DNA of 20,342 nt from an uncultured Blautia sp. (GCA_938028845.1 CALIZJ010000023.1:1-20342), one strand, 5' to 3'. Numbered from the stretch's first letter, positions 1-7,776 are shown. Numbers and translations: made by a program. Notes: generated from the sequence alone by a model not told the origin.

Positions 1-989
1 GGATTTCCAACAAACTGTGTAGCAAAATCTACAACTGCGGAACCTGAACCGGATCCTGAACTGGAACCAGTGCTTACACTTTCGTAATCAGCAGAAGAGC
101 TTTCTTCTGAATATTCTTCTTCGCTGTAAGTATCTTCTTCATAAGTTTCTTCTGTCTCAGCGCCTTCTTCTGTCGTACCTTCAGCTTCTGCTTCCTCAGC
201 AGCTGCTGCGGCTGCAGCGGCTGCGGCTTCCGCCTGGCGTCTCGCCTCTTCTTCAGCTGCAATCCTTTCAGCTTCCAGACGTTCAATCTCTGCCTGCTGC
301 TGTGCGATCAGGTTTGCATATTCTGTAGCCATCTGCTGTGCGTAAGCAATTTCATTTTCATAATCAGCGGAAGCAGCTTTCTTTACATCGATCTCATACT
401 GAAGATTTGCGGATTCTGCTTCGTATTCCTGCTTCATGCCTTCTAATTCAGCCATTTCCTGTTCGTACTGCGTTTCCAGGTTCTGAACCTCGCCTACAAG
501 ATTCTCATAGGTTTCCAGGCTTTTTCTGTCCTGTGCATAAAGCTGCTGTGTATATTCTGCTCTTGTGAGAAGATCCGATAAATTTTCTGCATTTACCATC
601 ATCTGGAACCAAGCATCGTTTCCGCCTTTTTCGAAGAGGTACTGGATACGCAGCTTCATGGCCTCGTACTGTTTATCACGGGCTCTCTGAGCCTTTGCCA
701 GTTCCTGTTTTGTTTTAATAATTTCTACTTCCTTATCAGAAATATCGCCTTCGAGAACTTCGATAGACAACATAACATTTACAAGGCTTTCGTCCAGGGC
801 TGCAATCTCACTTTCTAACTGCTGTTTCTGTCCCCAGAGTTCATCGATCCTGGCGTATGTTGCATCCAACTGCTGGCTTGTCCAAGCCTGTTCTTCCCTT
901 AATTCTTCTTCTCTTGACGCGCTTACGCTGACAACCTGCGTCGCGCTCATGATAAGTGCCAATGCCAGACACACCATTCGTTTTTTCAT
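1..989 (-). CDS. PcsB/CwlO-like coiled-coil peptidoglycan hydrolase, N-terminal part (runs off the window)
   Basis: The first 329 codons are visible and no stop is reached at the edge. A signal peptide (MKKRMVCLALALIMSATQ, cut near residue 25) is followed by about 220 residues of Glu/Gln/Ala-rich heptad-like coiled coil, a run of alanines, an acidic Glu/Thr/Tyr stretch and a Ser/Gly linker. The last residues, VVDFATQFVGNP, match the opening of an NlpC/P60 domain, whose catalytic Cys/His would lie outside the window. This is the layout of PcsB and CwlO, in which the coiled coil holds the secreted endopeptidase inactive until FtsEX activates it at division. The start at 989 has GAGGGTG about 6 bases upstream. 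A promoter is at 1059-1087. NlpC/P60 is inferred from the linker-proximal motif only; a CHAP domain is less likely. Confidence 0.85.
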   Translation of the reverse strand, partial: MKKRMVCLALALIMSATQVVSVSASREEELREEQAWTSQQLDATYARIDELWGQKQQLESEIAALDESLVNVMLSIEVLEGDISDKEVEIIKTKQELAKAQRARDKQYEAMKLRIQYLFEKGGNDAWFQMMVNAENLSDLLTRAEYTQQLYAQDRKSLETYENLVGEVQNLETQYEQEMAELEGMKQEYEAESANLQYEIDVKKAASADYENEIAYAQQMATEYANLIAQQQAEIERLEAERIAAEEEARRQAEAAAAAAAAAAEEAEAEGTTEEGAETEETYEEDTYSEEEYSEESSSADYESVSTGSSSGSGSGSAVVDFATQFVGN

Positions 990-1058
990 TACTTTCACCC
1001 TCACAACTTTTTTATGTTATCGTAATAGTTTTGAAATATCTTTCTTAAGTTCTTTTAC

Positions 1059-1087
1059 ATATTACCATATTGTTACGAGTAATGCAA
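1059..1087 (-). promoter_or_regulatory. sigma-A-type promoter for the PcsB-like gene
   Basis: On the minus strand, TTGCAT (1082-1087) and TAATAT (1059-1064) are separated by exactly 17 bases. This leaves an AT-rich untranslated leader of about 60 bases before the start codon at 989. The -10 is only a partial consensus match. Confidence 0.5.
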
Positions 1088-1141
1088 GCCCAAACAGAGA
1101 AAAAGTTTAAAATTTTGTAACATTTATTAACCTTTACGAAA

Positions 1142-1171
1142 AGAACGGGAACTGCACTCAGCTCCCGTTCT
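1142..1171 (-). terminator. intrinsic terminator after the CW-repeat NlpC/P60 gene
   Basis: AGAACGGGA (1142-1150) pairs perfectly with TCCCGTTCT (1163-1171). The inner GCTG/CAGT bases extend the stem to about 13 pairs, with one G-U, around a 4-base loop. On the minus strand the hairpin is followed by TTTTC. It lies 47 bases past the stop codon at 1219. Confidence 0.8.
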
Positions 1172-1218
1172 CAATTCTTCTTTTATTACATCAGTATACT
1201 TTCTATAAAGCATTCTCT

Positions 1219-2709
1219 TTAGCTAAACAGATCTGCAAGAATCTGCTCTGCACTCATATTTCTATATCCATCCGGATCAGATAAAGTGCTGTTGTTCCAT
1301 CTAAGGAAGTTACCCTGACGGATATAATTTCCGCTTGAAGTATGGTAATCATACTTTGTGTAACCTGCGTATCTGGACATATACTTCTCTGCCAGTGCGA
1401 TTGCTTCACTGGAGTAATTGCCTGACGGAGTAGGTGTACCGGAAATCTGGCATCCTGCCTGCGGTGTAGAGTGTACGATTACTGCACTCTTGTCCGAACA
1501 CTGTCCAAGAACGATCCATGTATGTCCATCATTATATCCGATATCGCCTGGATATAATTTGTAATTAGTGCTTGCAAGGTTCGCCTGTGTAACAATGCTT
1601 CCCCATCCAAGAGATCTGTAGTAAGAACCTACATCTCCGGATACCACTGTATAACCAGAACCTACGCCGGATTTCTGATGCATTACCTGATATGCCGCCC
1701 AGCCTACAAAACCGGAACAGTCAAGACCTTTCGCACGGTTTGCTGTGCTCAGATCGCGGTAATTGTTATAATCATAGCTGCTGTCCTGGCTTGCATACCA
1801 CTGCTGCCAGACAGGGCTTACACCCTTTCTTGTGGAATCGTTCCAACCGCCGCCCCATACGTAAAGAGCCTGTCCTACCGGCTGAAGCGCACCTGCCAGG
1901 TAATTCTTAATTGTTTTCGTTCCTGTAGGCGTTGCTGTGCCAGGAGTTTCCACCTGTAATACGCCATTGCTTCCAAAAGTATAACTTTCTCCGTCAATCG
2001 TATGAATTCCAGTATACATCACACCGGTCTCCGGATCAAAGTAGCGTCTCTGACCAGAAGAATTTTCCAGCCAGCCAGTAGCCATCTTTCCGCTTCCGCT
2101 GTAGAAATAATAGGTATCTCCGTCTATTTCCGCAAAGCCGGTAGCCATAGCTCCTGTGCTTGTATCGAAATAGCGTTTTTCACCTTTGCTGTTTGTCAGC
2201 CAGCCAGTGGCCATATATAATGCATTATTATAGAAATAGCGGGTATCCCCCTTACTGTCTGTAAGGAAAACGCCTTCTGCCGCAACGCCGGAAGGATTAT
2301 AGAAATAATATCTTTTTCCATTCAGGGGCATCCACTTAGTCTTCATGATACCGGTCTTAGTATCGAAATAACGGTTCTGACCCTTGGAATTTTCCAGCCA
2401 GCCGGTAACCATTACACCGGAACCGCTGGTGAAATATCTTTTATTTCCTTTGCTGTCCTGCATCCAGCCCTTCTGCTGAACGCCTGTCTTTGTGTTAAAG
2501 TAATATCTTTTTCCGTCCAGCTGCAGCCAGCCCTTGTGTTTAGAGCCGTCAGCGTCTATGTAGTATGTTTTTCCGTTGATCGTCTGAAATCCTGTTTTCG
2601 TGGCCGCTTCCGCTCTCGCAGCAGTCAAATAAGAAGTCAAGCCAGCCGCAAAAACTGCCAGAAGCAAAAATAACCCCCAGATTCTGAAGCGTTTACATAC
2701 GTTTTGCAT
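1219..2709 (-). CDS. secreted cell-wall-binding-repeat protein with NlpC/P60-type C-terminal hydrolase domain
   Basis: A hydrophobic signal sequence (WGLFLLLAVFAAG) is followed by about ten CW/glucan-binding repeats (residues ~41-258, pattern GW-x-GKRYYF-x-TG) and a C-terminal NlpC/P60-like domain (~278-475). The catalytic pair is visible as LDCSGF (Cys331) and GHTW (His396). The repeats probably tether the enzyme to wall polymers and the domain should cleave peptide cross-bridges. Between YVWGGGW and LDCSGF lie about 40 residues, more than in ordinary NlpC/P60 domains. I chose the start at 2709 (Met8 of the longest frame, which begins at 2730) because AGGAAGG lies 5 bases upstream, while the first Met has no convincing Shine-Dalgarno. 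It has its own promoter (2787-2815) and terminator (1142-1171), so it is monocistronic. Confidence 0.88.
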   Translation of the reverse strand: MQNVCKRFRIWGLFLLLAVFAAGLTSYLTAARAEAATKTGFQTINGKTYYIDADGSKHKGWLQLDGKRYYFNTKTGVQQKGWMQDSKGNKRYFTSGSGVMVTGWLENSKGQNRYFDTKTGIMKTKWMPLNGKRYYFYNPSGVAAEGVFLTDSKGDTRYFYNNALYMATGWLTNSKGEKRYFDTSTGAMATGFAEIDGDTYYFYSGSGKMATGWLENSSGQRRYFDPETGVMYTGIHTIDGESYTFGSNGVLQVETPGTATPTGTKTIKNYLAGALQPVGQALYVWGGGWNDSTRKGVSPVWQQWYASQDSSYDYNNYRDLSTANRAKGLDCSGFVGWAAYQVMHQKSGVGSGYTVVSGDVGSYYRSLGWGSIVTQANLASTNYKLYPGDIGYNDGHTWIVLGQCSDKSAVIVHSTPQAGCQISGTPTPSGNYSSEAIALAEKYMSRYAGYTKYDYHTSSGNYIRQGNFLRWNNSTLSDPDGYRNMSAEQILADLFS

Positions 2710-2786
2710 ACATACCTTCCTTTTCTTCATACTTTTTTCGATTTCTCTGTTACTTTTTTACAATCTTATTACAGCTTTATGTCCAC

Positions 2787-2815
2787 ATTATATAACACCC
2801 CGAACTTTTCGTCAA
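2787..2815 (-). promoter_or_regulatory. sigma-A promoter for the CW-repeat hydrolase
   Basis: TTGACG (2810-2815) and a perfect TATAAT (2787-2792) on the minus strand are separated by 17 bases. The predicted start near 2780 leaves a 5' untranslated region of 50-70 bases. This is one of the clearest promoters in the window. Confidence 0.75.
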
Positions 2816-2846
2816 TAATAAAGTATCTTAATTGTAACAAACATGA

Positions 2847-2885
2847 AAAGGGAGTAAAACGTTAAGCAAGCGCCTTACTCCCTTT
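2847..2885 (-). terminator. intrinsic terminator after ddh
   Basis: AAAGGGAGTAA (2847-2857) pairs with TTACTCCCTTT (2875-2885), 11 perfect pairs that continue inward with G-U wobbles. On the minus strand it is followed by TTTTCATGTTTG, a weak U-tract. It lies 32 bases past the stop at 2917. The stem is symmetric, but no plus-strand gene needs it. Confidence 0.7.
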
Positions 2886-2916
2886 CTATATTTGTTACAA
2901 AATATTACAATGCTTC

Positions 2917-3903
2917 TTAAAGCAGATGTTTTCTAAGCTCTGCTCCATCCAATGCACTTAAATATGCAGGTGCTACATCAAATACTGTCTTACAGCCTTT
3001 CTGTCCTTCCTTGTGCATACGGTATACCGCCCTTGCATATGCCACGATCACCGATGAAGTAAACTCTGGATTAGAATCCAACTTCAGGCTGTACTCGATC
3101 ACATGGCTGTTTTCGTCGTTCCATCCTGTCTTTCCGGTACGGATAACGAAACCGCCGTGAGGAATGCCGCTGTGGTCACGGTCAAGCTCTTCCTGAGAGA
3201 TGAAATATACGGTGGTGTCATAATCCGAAAAATAATTGGGCATAGTCTTGATCTCTTCCTCGATGCGGGCAAGATCCGCCCCTTCCTCAGCGACTACGAA
3301 GCACTCTCTGGTATGTTTTTCCCTGGTGGTAAGCTCAGGATCTTCTCCCCGGCGTACCGCTTCCAGTGCTGATTCCACCGGAATGGTATACTGTTTTCCA
3401 TCTTTTACGCCTTTCACGCGGCGGATCGCATCTGAGTGACCCTGGCTGACACCTTTTCCCCAAAACGTATAATCTTTGCCGTTTGTGAGAATGGCATTTG
3501 CATACATACGGTTAAGAGAAAACATACCTGGGTCCCAGCCCACGGAAATAATCCCCACATGTCCGCTTTCACAGGCAGCCTTATCCACAGCATCAAAGTG
3601 CTCCGGTATCCTGGCATGGGTGTCAAAGCTGTCCACTACGTTAAACCACTGGGCATATTTTGGAGTCTGTTCCGGCAGGTCAGTAGCGCTGCCGCCGCAA
3701 AGTATTAAAACATCAATCTCTTCCTTCATGTTCTCCAGCTCGTCCACATGATAAACTTTAGCTGTTTCTGTAAGGATCTTGATCGTTTTCGGATCTCGTC
3801 TGGTAAACACGCCTGTAAGGGCCATATCCGGATTATGCTTAATTGCACATTCTACTCCACGTCCCAAATTTCCATATCCCAAAATTCCAATGCGAATACT
3901 CAT
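2917..3903 (-). CDS. ddh: meso-diaminopimelate dehydrogenase
   Basis: This 328-residue protein should catalyse the NADPH-dependent reductive amination of L-2-amino-6-oxopimelate (tetrahydrodipicolinate) to meso-diaminopimelate, a one-step route to the lysine precursor and peptidoglycan cross-link residue. The N-terminal Rossmann motif is GYGNLGRG (residues 9-16). Family blocks follow: the VDSFDTH segment, SVGWDPGMFSLNR, the FWGKGVSQGHSDAIRR substrate loop, and the C-terminal region with SNPEFT. Length matches the family (about 320-330). The start is fixed by CAGGAGGAG 7 bases upstream. It follows the J-domain gene by 128 bases with no terminator between, but has its own extended -10 promoter at 4004-4012. 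Its position next to two wall hydrolase genes fits a role in wall precursor supply. I saw no riboswitch in the short leader. Confidence 0.93.
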   Translation of the reverse strand: MSIRIGILGYGNLGRGVECAIKHNPDMALTGVFTRRDPKTIKILTETAKVYHVDELENMKEEIDVLILCGGSATDLPEQTPKYAQWFNVVDSFDTHARIPEHFDAVDKAACESGHVGIISVGWDPGMFSLNRMYANAILTNGKDYTFWGKGVSQGHSDAIRRVKGVKDGKQYTIPVESALEAVRRGEDPELTTREKHTRECFVVAEEGADLARIEEEIKTMPNYFSDYDTTVYFISQEELDRDHSGIPHGGFVIRTGKTGWNDENSHVIEYSLKLDSNPEFTSSVIVAYARAVYRMHKEGQKGCKTVFDVAPAYLSALDGAELRKHLL

Positions 3904-4003
3904 TTTTTTGCTCCTCCTGTAATCTCATTTTTATTTTCTGCCTGTACTGCGACGAGCTGCACTGCAGATTTTTGCCTGTGCCCTAGAAACAGCAGACAAA
4001 TAA

Positions 4004-4012
4004 ATTATAGCA
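4004..4012 (-). promoter_or_regulatory. extended -10 promoter for ddh
   Basis: On the minus strand, TGCTATAAT (4004-4012) gives a perfect TATAAT with the TGn extension that can replace a good -35, and no convincing -35 lies 17 bases upstream. The resulting leader is about 90 bases and holds only a small CTGC/GCAG hairpin. Confidence 0.5.
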
Positions 4013-4031
4013 GCCATTTTGCAAACGCCCA

Positions 4032-4673
4032 CTAGCAGCAGATGATCCCGCTGCCCGGGCAGCACAAACTGCAGACTGCATTTGCAATGCAAAGCTTCAT
4101 ACAGAAATTATCGCCCGCCATAGGCATTCCGCCAAAGGGATCCTGCTGTTCCTGGTACCAGGTTCCTCCGCCTTCCATCCTGTTTAAAAGCATACGGTAC
4201 TGGGTGTTATTTGGCTCCAGCCGCACTGCCTCCCGGATGTGGTTCAATGCATTGACATTATTTCCAAGCCCCATATTCGCCATGGCAGAGAGATAATACC
4301 ACTGTCCATTGCGCTGGCTTAAAGAGGACAATACATTTAAAGCCTCCTGATAATGTCCGCTCTGTATATAATTAGCCGCAGCCTGCCTGCGAATACTCTC
4401 CTCATCCTGATAGCCGCTGCTTCGCTGCCCGCCGTAACCGCCAAATCCGCCGTCATAACCAGTATAGGAATCCGAAGATCCGTACTCCCTTTCCTTCATG
4501 ATCTGCTCATATGCCTGCTGAACTTCTTTAAAGCGTTCCTCCGCCTGGGCTTTATTAGGATTGTTGATATTAGCGTCAGGATGATATTTTCTGCTAAGCC
4601 GTCTGTATGCTTTTTTTATTTCCTCATCTGATGCATCTCTGGAAACTCCCAGAACTTTATATGGATCTAACAT
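4032..4673 (-). CDS. J-domain (DnaJ-like) protein with TPR-like middle and cysteine-string C-terminus
   Basis: Residues 2-65 form a J domain with the HPD triad at His31-Pro32-Asp33, which stimulates DnaK ATPase. A Gly/Tyr/Ser-rich linker (~68-90) and a helical TPR-like repeat region (~93-165) follow, likely for partner binding. The last 23 residues hold seven cysteines (191, 195, 201, 204, 205, 212, 213) and end in ICC. There is no DnaJ zinc-finger or substrate domain, so this is not the housekeeping DnaJ. The start at 4673 overlaps the end of the upstream DUF5685 gene by 17 bases, so the two are translationally linked. The cysteine tail could bind metal, form disulfides or carry lipid; the sequence does not decide. 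Its partner and role are unknown. Confidence 0.88.
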   Translation of the reverse strand: MLDPYKVLGVSRDASDEEIKKAYRRLSRKYHPDANINNPNKAQAEERFKEVQQAYEQIMKEREYGSSDSYTGYDGGFGGYGGQRSSGYQDEESIRRQAAANYIQSGHYQEALNVLSSLSQRNGQWYYLSAMANMGLGNNVNALNHIREAVRLEPNNTQYRMLLNRMEGGGTWYQEQQDPFGGMPMAGDNFCMKLCIANAVCSLCCPGSGIICC

Positions 4674-5511
4674 TCTCTTTCTCCTGTACTTCCCTTCGCT
4701 TCTTACTTACTGTCTCAAACTTGCACCACACGCCCGAATATAAAATATTCCTCAAGATATCTGCATGCCTTATAATAGGAAGCTTTTCAAATTCCCGGCA
4801 TGCCTCTGCCAGCATCATGATCAAAAGCTGGCGTGTACGCTCCTCGAACCCTTCTATTATATAATCTTCGGAAAATGGATTGTAGTTTCCATTCTCCACA
4901 TCCTCTTCCACATCTTCATAGGCATCCAGAAGATACACAAACTTGCCCAGATAAAAACCCATTCTGCGCAGGGATTTTTCCCAAACATCTTCTTTATATG
5001 CGAAAACTTCTTCCAGGATCTTTCCAAAACAGCCTGCCATCTTATCAATATCCTTTTCTCCCGCACGCTCCCATCTGGAAAGCTGGTTTAAAAGAGAAAG
5101 GATCGTATCTGCTTTTTTCTTATATGCGGCCGCTGTTTTTTCATTTTTTCCTTCCAGAAGCTTGGCATAGCATAACCGGACAACCTTTCTCTCATCATTC
5201 CAGTCGTCCATGCATTTATAATAAGTAAGAAGCAGGTTCATATCCGCCGCGTACTCTGTAATGATACTTTTCCTCACCGTCTGCTTGTTCACCGGATGTA
5301 CAATACAGCGGGTGGTTCCTTTTCGAATCCCCGGCTCGTACAGACCGTCCAGCAGAAGGATCAAAAAAGTCATATCATATGTAAGAGAGAGCTGGCCCGC
5401 CGGTCCGTATTTTTCTCTCAATTCCCGGCACAGACCACAGTAAAAAGATCTGTATTCCTCAAAATCTTTAAATTTTATTTCCGGCTTATTCAGCACTATA
5501 TAACCGAACAT
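4657..5511 (-). CDS. DUF5685 family protein (isoprenoid-synthase-like aspartate motifs)
   Basis: A 284-residue, mostly helical protein without a signal peptide. Near the N-terminus, FYCGLC (Cys25, Cys28) and TTRCIVHP (Cys69, His72) could form one metal site. Two acidic motifs follow, DDWNDE (102-107) and DAYEDVEED-x4-GNYNP (196-211). I recognise the CGLC...CxxHP pattern as DUF5685, a family without assigned function. By eye the two acidic motifs and their ~95-residue spacing recall the DDxxD and DVxED-x3-G-x-Y-x-P motifs of squalene/phytoene synthases; that is my inference, not an assignment. GGAGGAG lies just upstream of the start. It sits 28 bases after the zinc-ribbon membrane gene and overlaps the J-domain gene downstream. 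Confidence 0.82.
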   Translation of the reverse strand: MFGYIVLNKPEIKFKDFEEYRSFYCGLCRELREKYGPAGQLSLTYDMTFLILLLDGLYEPGIRKGTTRCIVHPVNKQTVRKSIITEYAADMNLLLTYYKCMDDWNDERKVVRLCYAKLLEGKNEKTAAAYKKKADTILSLLNQLSRWERAGEKDIDKMAGCFGKILEEVFAYKEDVWEKSLRRMGFYLGKFVYLLDAYEDVEEDVENGNYNPFSEDYIIEGFEERTRQLLIMMLAEACREFEKLPIIRHADILRNILYSGVWCKFETVSKKRREVQEKENVRSI

Positions 5512-5539
5512 TTCTCCTCCTGTTGCATATAGGACCCAA

Positions 5540-5944
5540 CTAACTGTTTTTTATAAACTTCGTATGGCATTTCGGACATTCAATCTCAATTTTCCCCTTT
5601 CCTCTGGGAATACGGATCTTTTGTCCGCAGCCAGGGCAGGAGTAAATATGGTGCGTCTTTCTCTGTGCCATAATATTTTTTTCTCTGTTAAAACGCATAC
5701 GGATCTTACTGGTTATACTTAAGTATTTCTGATTTTCCGCATAACGCTTCTGTATATTTCTGGAAAAGATCCTGAAATACGTATACACGATCGCCAAAAG
5801 TCCGATCGTATTCAGCAGGTTGCCAAGATATCCCCTGGTAAATATGGAAATAATAATGGAAACCAGCGCCACTCCCAGCAAAAATCTGGAAAACTGATCC
5901 ACCCCATAACGTCCCTGCATAAATCTGATAAATTTATCTCTCAT
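5540..5944 (-). CDS. small membrane protein with C-terminal zinc ribbon
   Basis: A 134-residue protein with two hydrophobic segments (about 20-36 and 41-58), then a basic stretch (RNREKNIMAQRK type) and a zinc ribbon CPGC-x16-CPKC (Cys103, Cys106, Cys123, Cys126) containing RIPRGKGKIEIECP. The ribbon should face the cytoplasm by the positive-inside rule. I know no specific function for it. AGAGAGGAA lies upstream of the start. It begins 14 bases after the flavin reductase stop and ends 28 bases before DUF5685, so it belongs to the same operon. It may anchor a complex containing its neighbours to the membrane, which is inference from context. Confidence 0.8.
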   Translation of the reverse strand: MRDKFIRFMQGRYGVDQFSRFLLGVALVSIIISIFTRGYLGNLLNTIGLLAIVYTYFRIFSRNIQKRYAENQKYLSITSKIRMRFNREKNIMAQRKTHHIYSCPGCGQKIRIPRGKGKIEIECPKCHTKFIKNS

Positions 5945-5958
5945 ACATATTCCTCTCT

Positions 5959-6468
5959 TTAAGCTTCTTTCACCAGAACCTTTACTACTTCTGCAATATA
6001 CATGGTATGGTAATCCTTATCCGGATACCATTTTCCATCGTTTTCTTTCGCATCAAAGCACTCTGGTTTTATGGTATCATGGTACATCTTTTTGCAGACC
6101 ATGATCATATCTGCCTCGGAAATCCCTATGGTACCGTCTACCGGATAAGGAGTCAGTCCGGCATCTTTGATTTTATCTCCTTCTCTTCCAGAAACTGTTC
6201 CGCAATAATTCAGCGCTTTTCTGTACTTTTCTGGCAAAACAGAAATAGTGAACAGTTCTTCTCTATCCACAAACTCCTTTGTATACCTCTGTGGCCGCAG
6301 GTACACGGTAACTGCGTTTTTCCCCCACATAACTCCCATGGCTCCCCAGCTTGCAGTCATGGTATTACATTTCGTTTCATCGCCTGCTGTGATAAGCAGC
6401 CATTCTTTTCCAATCTTTTTAAACGGATTCATCTCTAACTCTTCCGCTTTGACCTCTTTGAAACTCAT
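5959..6468 (-). CDS. flavin reductase family protein (FMN-binding split barrel)
   Basis: About 169 residues. The FMN-binding split-barrel signature is visible as NPFKKIGKEWLLITAG, TMTASWGAMGVMW and the VYLRPQRYTKEFVD block, followed by FTISVLP and a C-terminal YIAEVVKVL strand. Members bind FMN and use NAD(P)H to reduce flavin or a substrate; the physiological acceptor here is unknown. The frame is open back to 6534, but I chose Met at 6468 because AAAGGA lies 8 bases upstream and the protein then has the usual family length. The longer version would translate the palindromic spacer. It is cotranscribed with the zinc-ribbon, DUF5685 and J-domain genes downstream. Confidence 0.87.
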   Translation of the reverse strand: MSFKEVKAEELEMNPFKKIGKEWLLITAGDETKCNTMTASWGAMGVMWGKNAVTVYLRPQRYTKEFVDREELFTISVLPEKYRKALNYCGTVSGREGDKIKDAGLTPYPVDGTIGISEADMIMVCKKMYHDTIKPECFDAKENDGKWYPDKDYHTMYIAEVVKVLVKEA

Positions 6469-6501
6469 TTCTTTCATCCTTTCTGATTTATCTTCTATAG
6501 T

Positions 6502-6551
6502 CAAGCAGATACTCGCAATACCCACAGGGCGCACATCCGCTTCGCTACTTG
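6502..6551. repeat. imperfect palindromic spacer between rlmI-like and flavin reductase genes
   Basis: CAAGCAG (6502-6508) faces CTACTTG (6545-6551), seven pairs with one G-U on the minus strand, around a GC-richer core. The core contains two related words, GCAAGTAG and GCGAGTAT. It looks like a REP-type or miniature palindromic unit rather than a terminator, because no U-tract follows. Whether it is repeated elsewhere cannot be judged here. Confidence 0.3.
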
Positions 6552-6573
6552 CGTATAACTGAACAGCAAACTT

Positions 6574-7776
6574 TTATCTTTCACTGCATACCTGGAAAAT
6601 ATAAAATTTCAGATAGTAAGATTCATCAGAAGACCACAGGATCGGATGATCCGGCGCCTGGGTTCTGTATTCCACCTGGCGCAGCCTTTTATGCACATTC
6701 TTCGCAGCCTGTCCGATGGTCTTTGTAAAAAGCTCATAGGTCATAAAATGAGAGCAGGAACAGGTCGCCAGAAATCCTCCGTCTTTTACCAGACGCATAG
6801 CCCGTAAGTTTATCTCCCGGTATCCCTTTACTGCATTTTTTACGGAATTACGGGATTTGGTAAACGCCGGCGGGTCTAAAATGACCACATCAAAACGCTC
6901 CCCCTGCTCTTCCAGCCGGGGAAGAAGTTCAAACACATCCTCACAGATAAACTTAACTTTATTTTCCAGTCCGTTCAGTCTGGCATTGGCTGTCGCCTGT
7001 TCCACGGCAAGAGCCGAAGCATCCACACCAATAACACTTTCTGCTCCTGCAATACCCGCATTTAAGGCAAAGGAACCTGTATGGGTAAAGCAGTCCAGAA
7101 CTTTGGCGCCTTTACACAATTTCTGTATGGCCAGCCTGTTATACTTCTGATCCAGGAAAAATCCGGTCTTCTGCCCCTCTTTTACATCTACCTGATATTT
7201 TACACCATTCTCTTCTATTTCCACAAGGGTAGGAAATTCATTTCCAATAAAGCCTTTATAAAGCTCCATTCCCTCCTGTTTGCGCACTTTTACGTCGCTT
7301 CTCTCATAAACGCCCCGGATCTGGATTCCATCCTCTGCCATAACTTTTTTCAGGGATGCAATGATTTCTTCCTTCCACCGGTCAATCCCCAGAGCTAATG
7401 ACTGCACAACAAGAACATCTGAAAATTTATCTGCCACTATACCCGGAAGAAAATCCGCCTCCCCAAATATCACTCTGCAGGAACGGATATCCACCACTTT
7501 TTTACGGTATTCCCAGGCATCCCTTACCCTTTTTTCTATAAAAGCTGCATCGACTTCCGTATTTTCATCCCTGGTAAGCATGCGGACGGCAATTTTAGAA
7601 TTTGTATTAATAAATCCTTTTCCCATGGGATAACCGTCAAAATCCCGCACAAGGATAATATCGCCGTTCTCAAAGTTTCCCATAATGCTTGCGATCTCAT
7701 TATCGAAAACCCACATTCCCCCAGCTTTCAATAACCGGCCTTCTCCTTTTTTCAACGCTGCAACTGCCAGACTCAT
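6574..7776 (-). CDS. class I rRNA methyltransferase, RlmI-like (PUA plus Rossmann MTase)
   Basis: A 400-residue protein with an N-terminal PUA-like domain (about 1-75, KKGEGRLLKAGGMWVFDNEI), a central linker domain and a C-terminal SAM-dependent methyltransferase. Visible motifs are GQKTGFFLDQ (201-210), the SAM motif LDCFTHTGSFAL (227-238), GVDAS (250-254), DPPAF (301-305) and CSCSH (339-343). This matches the RlmI/YccW family, which makes 5-methylcytosine in 23S rRNA (C1962 in E. coli), and the cysteine in CSCSH would be the catalytic nucleophile. The exact target here is inference. It starts the transcription unit that includes flavin reductase and downstream genes, separated by 105 bases with a palindromic spacer. 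GGAG lies 10 bases before the start. Confidence 0.9.
   Translation of the reverse strand: MSLAVAALKKGEGRLLKAGGMWVFDNEIASIMGNFENGDIILVRDFDGYPMGKGFINTNSKIAVRMLTRDENTEVDAAFIEKRVRDAWEYRKKVVDIRSCRVIFGEADFLPGIVADKFSDVLVVQSLALGIDRWKEEIIASLKKVMAEDGIQIRGVYERSDVKVRKQEGMELYKGFIGNEFPTLVEIEENGVKYQVDVKEGQKTGFFLDQKYNRLAIQKLCKGAKVLDCFTHTGSFALNAGIAGAESVIGVDASALAVEQATANARLNGLENKVKFICEDVFELLPRLEEQGERFDVVILDPPAFTKSRNSVKNAVKGYREINLRAMRLVKDGGFLATCSCSHFMTYELFTKTIGQAAKNVHKRLRQVEYRTQAPDHPILWSSDESYYLKFYIFQVCSER

Noticed and set aside
74..286. 70-codon minus-strand frame rich in Lys/Gln/Leu
   Set aside because: It is another frame of the Glu/Ala-rich coiled-coil part of the PcsB-like gene; low-complexity repeats open all frames.
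3904..4003. Lysine riboswitch ahead of ddh
   Set aside because: The leader is only about 90 bases and lacks the long multi-helix lysine aptamer; only a tiny CTGC/GCAG hairpin is visible.
6469..6534. Upstream extension of the flavin reductase gene to 6534
   Set aside because: The extension translates the palindromic spacer, is not family-like, and the Met at 6468 has the better Shine-Dalgarno.
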